Shown here: positions 57,209 to 64,000 of the stretch, one piece after another | Position numbering within the stretch: position 1 is the stretch's first letter | Layout of the letters: the number at the start of each line of letters is the position of its first letter | Source: Apodemus sylvaticus | Taxonomy: Eukaryota; Chordata; Mammalia; Rodentia; Muridae | NCBI RefSeq assembly: GCF_947179515.1 | Contig: NC_067477.1 | Span: 77,598,644 to 77,662,643, forward strand | DNA: 64,000 bases | Reading direction: 5' to 3' | Translations under genes and position numbers: made by a program | The notes under the pieces: model-generated | The model's input: only the letters and a program-made list of their open reading frames with translations | The model's database searches: none | Told to the model about the DNA's origin: nothing

Positions 57209-57289
57209 GTAACTAGGAGGCCCAACAGAAAAAATCAAACAATAGAAAATGGACCTTGTTTTTTAAAGAGAGAGAAATGGAAAAATATA

Positions 57290-57405
57290 GAGATGGAGAG
57301 ACAAAACATTTAATTGGGAGTGGAGCTGGAAGGAGTTAGAAAATGCTGATGAATATGATCAAAATATATTGTATATACTTCTCAAAAATACATTATTTAA
57401 AAACA
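57290..57405 (+). mobile_element. L1 3'-end fragment
   Basis: 'gtggagctggaaggagttag' and 'atgatcaaaatatattgtat' are the terminal 3'-UTR words of an older murid L1 type. Confidence 0.6.
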
Positions 57406-57409
57406 TCAC

Positions 57410-58395
57410 AGCTTGGTTGTGCTTGATTGTATTAGGGTCACACAGAGAAGGGCCTTCAGGCAGCTTAACCTAGTTAGAGAAACACAAGAACTAGCAAGAG
57501 TTTATGTCTCAAAAACAGTGACTATGGCTACTGAGTCCTGAGAGTTAAAGAAGCCTTCTGGTCTCCACACCCATGAGAACAACCAGACCCACATGTGCAT
57601 ACACATTAATTAATGTACTAACTAATCTGTGAATAAAATTAAATGTACATGAGAGATTGAATAGAATTATAACTAATGAGTAATACAAAATATAGGATCT
57701 CATCATTTCCTTCAGTCTTCGGGGCTTCTAGACTGCGACTTATTTTTCTAAAGCTCACTCATCTCATAGAGAAGAAAAGCAACAAATCAAGAAGAAGCTT
57801 CCTCTCTAACTAAAATTTTCTACATTGTTCTACATCAGTTTCTGCCTCTTTTTAATCTTTGCTGTTCATGACTTCTTTTGGAGTCAGAACTAATAGTACT
57901 AAGTAAAGAAAACTGTAATTCCAGAATGTTCACTCTCTTTCCGTCTTAAAAAGTGTCATTTTAGTGTTGTTGATTTAACTCTCAAATATGCCTTTCTTGG
58001 CCCAATTATCCACCCAAAGATTCGTAAATACACTGAAATTTTTTTAGATATTTTGAAAGGTGATGAGATTGAATCTGATGTACATATTTCCTTTGAGAAC
58101 ATAATACGTTGAACTGTGATATCTCTCCCACGATTCCTGTACTTCTGTTTAATTAATGAGTTTAGATTTAGCAAAGAGGCTTCTTTCTCCCTCATTTACT
58201 CCCTGAGAACTGGCATGTGAAACAGTCAGGTATGGGGCTTGCAGCCTATTGTGCCTTTACTTACTGGAGACTTCCAATATATCCCAGTGTAATTTCAGTC
58301 TACCAACTAGTATTTCATGCATCTGCTCTAGGCCTTAAAATTCTGGGTCAATGATGAAGTATCAGTTTCCTTCAATCCATAAAGAAATCAATAGT
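57410..58395. other. Mostly unique DNA
   Basis: A SINE tail-like phrase (acccacatgtgcatacacat, about 57588) suggests a decayed B4/B2-type copy but is too short to call. No gene was recognised. Confidence 0.4.
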
Positions 58396-58399
58396 ATAA

Positions 58400-58640
58400 A
58401 GGTGGTGTTACCCAGTGATTGATAGCATAAGTTCTCAGACCAAATTCTTAGTTTAATATCTGTTTTTTCTCACTTTAAAGGTAAGCTTAATAATGCCCGT
58501 GTTTCTGTCTCCTTGTAATAAAAGAAGTAAATAATAGTACACATATTTTAGAAAATTATTAGATGAAATCGATAAAACCATTTGTATAATAATTCTGATC
58601 CAGGATCTAAGGCATAATAGGGGTCAATTAATGGCACCTG
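58400..58640 (+). repeat. MIR-like remnant
   Basis: 'cagtgattgatagcataagt', a degraded core, 'ttattagatgaaatcgataa' and 'caggatctaaggcataatag' with 'ggtcaattaatgg' follow the MIR head, 'ggattaaatgagataa' and 'gtgcctggcacatagtaggc' tail order. It is strongly diverged. Confidence 0.5.
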
Positions 58641-58832
58641 TAGATTAATAACCCATATCATTCCATCTAATTTTTTCTTCTTCATAATGTTATTATCAAG
58701 CATTTTATTAAATATGGTGGCTTTAATACATTCAATTTCATTTATAACTCTCTGGCAGAAGTCAACAGAAAATGAGGCATTCATATTTACAAGGACTAAT
58801 CTCTAACTAATGTTGCAACAAATATATCTTGC

Positions 58833-58854
58833 ATGTGTATGTGTGTGTGTGTGT

Positions 58855-58886
<32 letters not shown>
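58833..58886. repeat. (TG)n microsatellite
   Basis: Two TG runs separated by 'tattg'. Confidence 0.95.
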
Positions 58887-58887
<1 letters not shown>

Positions 58888-58889
58888 TC

Positions 58890-59915
58890 ATTAAATATCT
58901 CCATGATATTTCATTTTTCCTTTGCCATCTCTGTCTCATCTGAACGCCTTCCTCTAAACTGTAATACCTCTGCTCAGTATGGTGGCCCCTGTAAGTATAT
59001 TTCTTTCACTTGTGTTTGATCTTCCCTTGGTTGTAACCCTCTCCTAAATCACAGATCCAGAGCACTGAAATTAAAGTGTCTAATCAGCAGGGTCAAATAC
59101 AACTAGCCTCTTAGCCTGTTTCTGTTGTGGGACCGTGAACACAAACATTCATTATTGCTGTGTTACTTACTGTGATACTCTTTACCAATTACTGTGATAC
59201 AGCCTTACCAATTTGCATAGTTTTCCCTAAATCTGTAGATAAAACTCCTGTCACTTTTCTTCACTTCATGTTTCAAACTCCTTCAATTTAGTAGCATTGT
59301 AGTTGATACAACATCAATATGCTCAACAGCTAACACCTTGCTGTAATATCAATTCTATTCTCTGATTTTTATTTATTTTGATAAAGCCAAAAGAAGATGA
59401 TCCACAAATATTATACAAAGGACTTTTATGTTTCTGAATCTCATTGAGAGTAAATTGCTGACACAAATGTATTAATTCAAGCTCACTGAATGTGAAACAG
59501 AAGAAAACTGACGAGAAGTATGTGTGCTCAGATACATCATAATCAGACCATAGAAAATCAAGATGAGAAAAATAACGTGAAAGCAGCCAGGAAAAAAATG
59601 ACATGTTACAAAGAGAGAAACAATCACAGAAATAATGGCTAGCTTATCATCGGAGAGCACGAAGACCAGGAAACAGGAGAAAGAACATCCTATAGGGCTA
59701 AGCACAGCCAAAGAACAAGTAGGCTAGCACATAAAATATTTCTGTGAATCAAGGCTTTTCTTTCCAATGAAAACATCCCCAGGTTTAGAAGTGAAATAAA
59801 ACTCTTTCCTCTAAAAGAAAATCAAGTGAATTTATCAAGGCAAATAATTTGGTAAATAAACAGGCATTTCTTTTTGCCAAGGAACTGCATCTATTTTTTA
59901 AAATTTTTATTATTA
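58890..59915. other. Unique DNA
   Basis: No gene or named repeat was recognised. The overlapping minus frames at 59323-59711 are rich in F, S and L. They match no family I recognise and carry no initiation or splice support. Confidence 0.45.
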
Positions 59916-59917
59916 TT

Positions 59918-60045
59918 AGATTTTGAGACCATATCTCATTATGATATCCTTATGTGCTGCAAATTTTCTGGGTCACATAATCCTGCTGCCTCACTCTGCT
60001 GTAGACCTGGGAGTTAAGGTCTGGTACCACTGTGCTAGCTTTTTG
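59918..60045 (-). repeat. Degraded B1/proto-B1 SINE
   Basis: 'ttttgagaccatatctcatt', 'atgtgctgcaaattttctgg', 'ataatcctgctgcctcactc' and 'ggtaccactgtgctagcttt' are the complement of the 7SL SINE order (ttttgagacagggtctcac, ...cctgctgcctcagcctg, ...accaccatgcctagct). Confidence 0.6.
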
Positions 60046-60049
60046 TAAT

Positions 60050-60745
60050 TCATGTAATTTTTTAAAAAGTATAAAAAAATTATTTGATACCCAAATGTAT
60101 GAGAGACAGAACAAGAAGAAAAGAAAGTAAATTGAATGTATTTGACTAGAAGCTTCTCTAACTTACTGAAATGGTAAAATGGTAAAATATTAACTACTTA
60201 GAACATTAGATTCATGTGCTATAACTTTTTGATCAGGAACTACAAGTTGATTTTTAAAGCACACAATCAAATAGATAATGGATAGAATTTTAAAGTATAT
60301 CAAAAATACTCATCTGGTCCAAGTGAGGCCAAAAGGACAGGGGAAAAAAGAGCCAAGAAAATAGTCAGAGAGAAGAAACAGAAAACTCAGGAGGTAGAGA
60401 TGACGAGCTAAAGTATAAATGCATCAGGACGCCCTCTTGATGTAAATGATCTTAACTGTACCAAAAAAAGAACAATATCTGAATAAAAGCAACACTAAGC
60501 ATTACATTACCTATAAACCCATTTTTATTATAAGGACACAGTTAAAGTGTTTTCTTACAGGTACCAAGAAAACACCGGCAAAACTAAGTTTCATGTGTTA
60601 TGGAAGTAGGGTGAAATATGGATTCAGAGTGAGCAAGCTTTGTAGTGTTGGAGGGAAGGACAGCTGGCATTCCAACCGGAAAAACCAAACCTAACACTGA
60701 GAAACCAACTAACAAAATGTGTGACAATGTATACTGACATTTAAA
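60050..60745. other. Unique DNA
   Basis: No gene or named repeat was recognised. Confidence 0.45.
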
Positions 60746-60749
60746 AAAA

Positions 60750-62940
60750 AAAATACAGCTGAAAATAGACTACTCTTTTATTAAAGATGTATCTTTTTTA
60801 TTAATCCAAAGACACAGTGTTTGATAAAATACAAGTTATTTGTGGGAACCTGAAGATTATTAACATCCTGCTATTCAGAAACTAACTCTCAACCAATATG
60901 GCTTCAAACGACAGAATTTTGTTAGTCATCTGGACCACAGTTGTTTCATTTTCTGGTCACAGATATCTTGTGATAATCTTGGTTTAACAGGCTCTCACAT
61001 CTGATACTACTGGCCACCATTATCCACCATACGCCTTTTTGATTAATAAGAAAAGGAGCTGAGAATGCATTTTATCATCTTCAGCTTCCTGGGGTCTGTC
61101 AAATACTCTTGTTTTACAAGATGTAGTTTTCCTGTAGGGCTGTAAGTGTGTCTGCATAATTTTTCATCAAGGCAATAATGTGGGATCCTAAATCATAAAC
61201 ATTCTTTGCAAGTCCCTTAAGTGCAGTGTAATTTGGAACAGGCAATCCATTTCAAATTTGGGAAATTAAAGGGGAAATAGCCAAGCACGAGTTACAAGAG
61301 CGGGACCTGACTCCCACACCTGCAATCTCAACCAAATGACATAAAATGCCAAGCCATTATTCTTCCAATTTAGCTTCCTCAGCCTTCATGTTCAAAACCA
61401 AATTCATTCTAAAAGTAATCAAATCAGATAAGGACTTCGCTGTGGAGGGGAAATGCTAACGATGCAGTCAGAAGAGTGGTTGGAGGATTGGGTGTTTTAA
61501 CATTTCAGTTTATTTTATGGAGCATAATTTAAAATGATTTTTTGCGGGTTAGTTTAATTGGAGTATCAGAAATCCTTTCATCTGTTTTGACAATTGGAAT
61601 GACAACTTGCCGCCTGCACTGTGTTTATGCTGTTAGAGAGGGAAGCATCCATATTGATACTCTAGCTGCTGAAAATTTAAAAGGACAAGAACAGCTAAGG
61701 GCCGATTAGCCATGGAGAACATTAGCTTCGATACTTCTTAGGCAGAGCCAGACATTACGTCAAGCATGACAAACCACTCTAGCATAAAAGTATTAGCGGC
61801 CTCCAGGTCTCAGGCTTACCCTTAAGTTATTTCATTAAAATACAAAATCATGTTGACCTAATTTTTTGACAGGTTTCAAAGAGAGGAAAGATTTCCTTGT
61901 ATGTCCTGTCTCCCCCTTCCTTCCTCTGTCCTGCCATAACTCCGGGGAGTTTGCCAGCTTCAAGTCATTCAGAAAGCCTATCCCTTCTCTTTTAATCAAG
62001 GTAGAAGCTCCAGCTTTGAATGCTTTCTCCTCTCATCTCCAAACATGTATGCGAAGGCTCTTCATTGGCATGAGAACTCCCGATCTCGGTAACTCTTAAT
62101 GTCCTTGGGGAGAGGAGAGCTACTCAGCATTCAGTGGAGAAGCTGGAACTGCCTGGATCGGCCTCATTATGTAGGCCATATGCAATAAGCCACCATACCT
62201 AACAGCTGCTGGTGCTAGGATTAAGGGGAAAATATTTAATTTGATGCGGGAGCACGTGCACGCTTCTTTTCAGCTGTAGCTCTTACCTGCTCCCCAGGGC
62301 GTGTGTTAGATATATGGCGTAACTCAGAATTCATTTAATTGTGTCAACACAATGTTAGGATGTTTGTTTAAAGTAAAAATTAGTTTTTTTTTCAGTATAA
62401 ATTGATTAGTTGACAGGCTATTTGACTGTCACATAGCTACTGGATACAAAGAAAAAATTGGCTTGGTTAATCTGAGCAAAGGGGAACAATTCCTTAGAGA
62501 TGGGGGGAAATGGGAGCAATGTAAATTCGGATTAGCCTTTGTGTTCTGTAAATCAATAAAACAACAGGGAAGTGTGGAGAATAGGCTAGATCATCTATCA
62601 AACTGGTTTTTATTGTGTTTCTATTTCTTTTCCTAGTAAACGTGTGCCTTCAGTTTCCCGTGAATAAAAGCATTGGACAAAGGAATAAAAAATGGACTGG
62701 AGGTCACTGTAGATGCAGTGCCAGTGACAGAAGGGAGGGGTGGGAGAAGCAAAGATAAGAATCAGAAAGACTGCTTCCTCCAATCTCAGAGCTGGATCAC
62801 TCTAAAACTCTCAGGTGACAGGTGGTGAAAGTGAAGGTAGATTCTGAACATCTCCTCTCCGGCAGTGAAGATTGTGCCTTATGCAAAACACTAATCAAAG
62901 GCTTTTCTTTGTTTTGTTTTGTTTGTTAAGGCAATAGCAT
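60750..62940. promoter_or_regulatory. Repeat-poor stretch, candidate conserved non-coding DNA
   Basis: Two kilobases without microsatellites or transposons, unusual in this window. Notable words are ttttgacaattggaatgaca at 61588 (two TGACA cores), agcataatttaaaatgattt at 61522, a TGTTTA forkhead-like core at 62363, and a (T)n-free block at 61650-61720. An isolated SINE-like phrase near 62150-62225 (cattatgtaggcc, ggtgctaggattaagg) is too short to call. The frame 61866-62099 has an acceptor-like 'ttttttgacag' before it but no donor or homology. Confidence 0.3.
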
Positions 62941-62970
62941 CGTCTTAACAGGCTTAAAGAAATGGAAGTA

Positions 62971-62972
<2 letters not shown>

Positions 62973-63064
<92 letters not shown>
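62973..63064. repeat. (CA)n then (GA)n compound microsatellite
   Basis: About 21 CA units followed by about 24 GA units, almost without interruption. The overlapping V/C and S/L frames are repeat translations. Confidence 0.97.
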
Positions 63065-63065
<1 letters not shown>

Positions 63066-63066
<1 letters not shown>

Positions 63067-64000
63067 CAGCTAAGGAACCTAACACAGCAACCAAGACTTC
63101 TCCCCACCAATCACCTTCAATCACAAGAGCAATAACAAAGGTGCTGAAATAAGAAAATGCTAATTTTGTGACCCACTGAAGGGCTTTGCTCTCTTTTAAA
63201 CAGTCCCCAGTCAGAAGCAAGGATCTCACCTGATTGCTTTAACTGAAGGAAATCCTTGTATCTGTGTTGAGAGTTTGCATTGCAATTGTATTTTACCTTT
63301 TGGTGCATACAGAATCCTATTTCAAGCTCACCCACCCCCAAGCCGCAGAGTGCCCTGAGACACTGCAGAGAAGGACATAGATTTCAGAGCCCAGGCACGC
63401 TGCACTGCAGTGGCAGAGGAGAGTGGGGCAGGGCGGTACAAATCTTCCCTTCGAGTGTGTGAGAGATGGGGTGTCTTTGTAGCATTATCTTCCTGGGTGC
63501 CCCAGATGGCACCGTGTACCTCTAATGCAAAACCATTCATCTGGCTCTGGGACTGTGCGTGTTGCGCATCACATTGGTTCACGGAGGAAACGCGAGCAGT
63601 TAAGCAGAAGGTACAAAGCACGTGTTTTCTGAAGGCATAATGGAAGAGAGACACAAAAGGGCAGGAGGATTTGTCAGAACAGGGAGAAAGGAGAAGACCG
63701 TGTCTCTATGTCATTCCCCAGGATCCACTCCTACTTGGATTGGAAAGAAACAAAGCAAAACAAAAACAAAAACAACCCCCCCCTGAAAAAACAAGACAAC
63801 AACAAAAAAACAAAAGAAAAAATTCAATTTGAAGGTGATTCAGCGCAAGTGAACCAGGGAATTGAGCTGCAGGAATCTAATTAAGGACTCTGCCCCCAAA
63901 TTACATCTACCTGCCCAGAGAAAAGTCAGATGGCTACAGCAGCTACAAGAGTTAAGGAAAACTGGCAAGATAAACAGGCCAGAAGGAGGTGGTTTGCAAA
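63066..64000. other. Unique, GC-richer end of the window
   Basis: 63330-63700 is less AT-rich and holds a few CpGs (about 63555-63592: gcgtgttgcgcatcac, aaacgcgagc), far too few for a CpG island. An A-rich/C-run patch lies at 63740-63820. The frames 63328-63654 (-) and 63410-63640 (+) overlap on opposite strands and match no protein I know. Confidence 0.45.

Noticed and set aside
57410..57640. Possible B4/B2 SINE
   Set aside because: Only one tail-like phrase matches; the body cannot be aligned by eye.
62145..62225. B1-like phrase in minus orientation
   Set aside because: Two short matching words with wrong spacing; insufficient for a SINE call.
63328..63654. Possible first exon or CpG-rich promoter near the right end
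   Set aside because: Only a handful of CpGs are present and frames overlap on opposite strands. There is no TATA or splice donor arrangement that stands out.

Overview
The window looks like nuclear DNA of a murid rodent. The evidence is its repeats: several generations of L1 with murid ORF2 and 3'-UTR sequence, a B1 SINE, a URR1 hAT element, ORR1-like LTRs, a B3-like SINE tail, and old mammal-wide MIR and L2 copies. I saw no ID element and no full B2, which leans toward a mouse-like rather than a rat-like genome, but that is weak evidence.

I can support no intact protein-coding gene, RNA gene or CpG island. The longest reading frames (about 125-180 codons) are the C-terminal end of L1 ORF2 in 5'-truncated copies. 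Most other open frames are low-complexity translations of microsatellites or chance frames. The window is best read as intergenic or intronic AT-rich DNA, about a third of it L1-derived by the spans listed here.

Layout. 1-14 kb is mostly unique AT-rich DNA with a MIR, a worn L1 tail, two related LTR-like units (the one near 5.6-5.85 kb keeps a promoter-like arrangement), an exon-like open segment at 6.6-6.87 kb, a TA/TG microsatellite, a second MIR at 11.8 kb and URR1 at 12.8 kb. 14.15-15.2 kb is an ancient L1 ORF2 piece broken by microsatellites. 15.7-23 kb is a nearly full-length but dead murid L1, interrupted by an LTR-like element and by a younger truncated L1. 23-34.7 kb is mostly unique and contains sparse MIR and SINE remnants, a 48-bp tandem duplication and homeodomain-site-rich stretches that look like candidate enhancers. 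34.7-39.6 kb is a stack of sense-strand L1 tails, some nested. 39.8-47.2 kb is older unique DNA with an L2, LTR fragments and small duplications. 47.2-53.5 kb is dominated by minus-strand L1: one insertion with clear 11-bp target-site duplications, and one older copy with the inverted 5' segment typical of twin priming, carrying a B1. 53.5-64 kb is mainly unique, with a truncated L1 tail, a solo LTR-like element, MIR and SINE remnants, many microsatellites, and a 2-kb repeat-poor stretch at 60.75-62.9 kb.

No previously undescribed system stands out. The items most worth checking are the promoter-like LTR unit at 5.6 kb, the repeat-poor regulatory candidates at 33.6, 30.3 and 60.75 kb, the exon-like segment at 6.6 kb, and the layered L1 insertion history.
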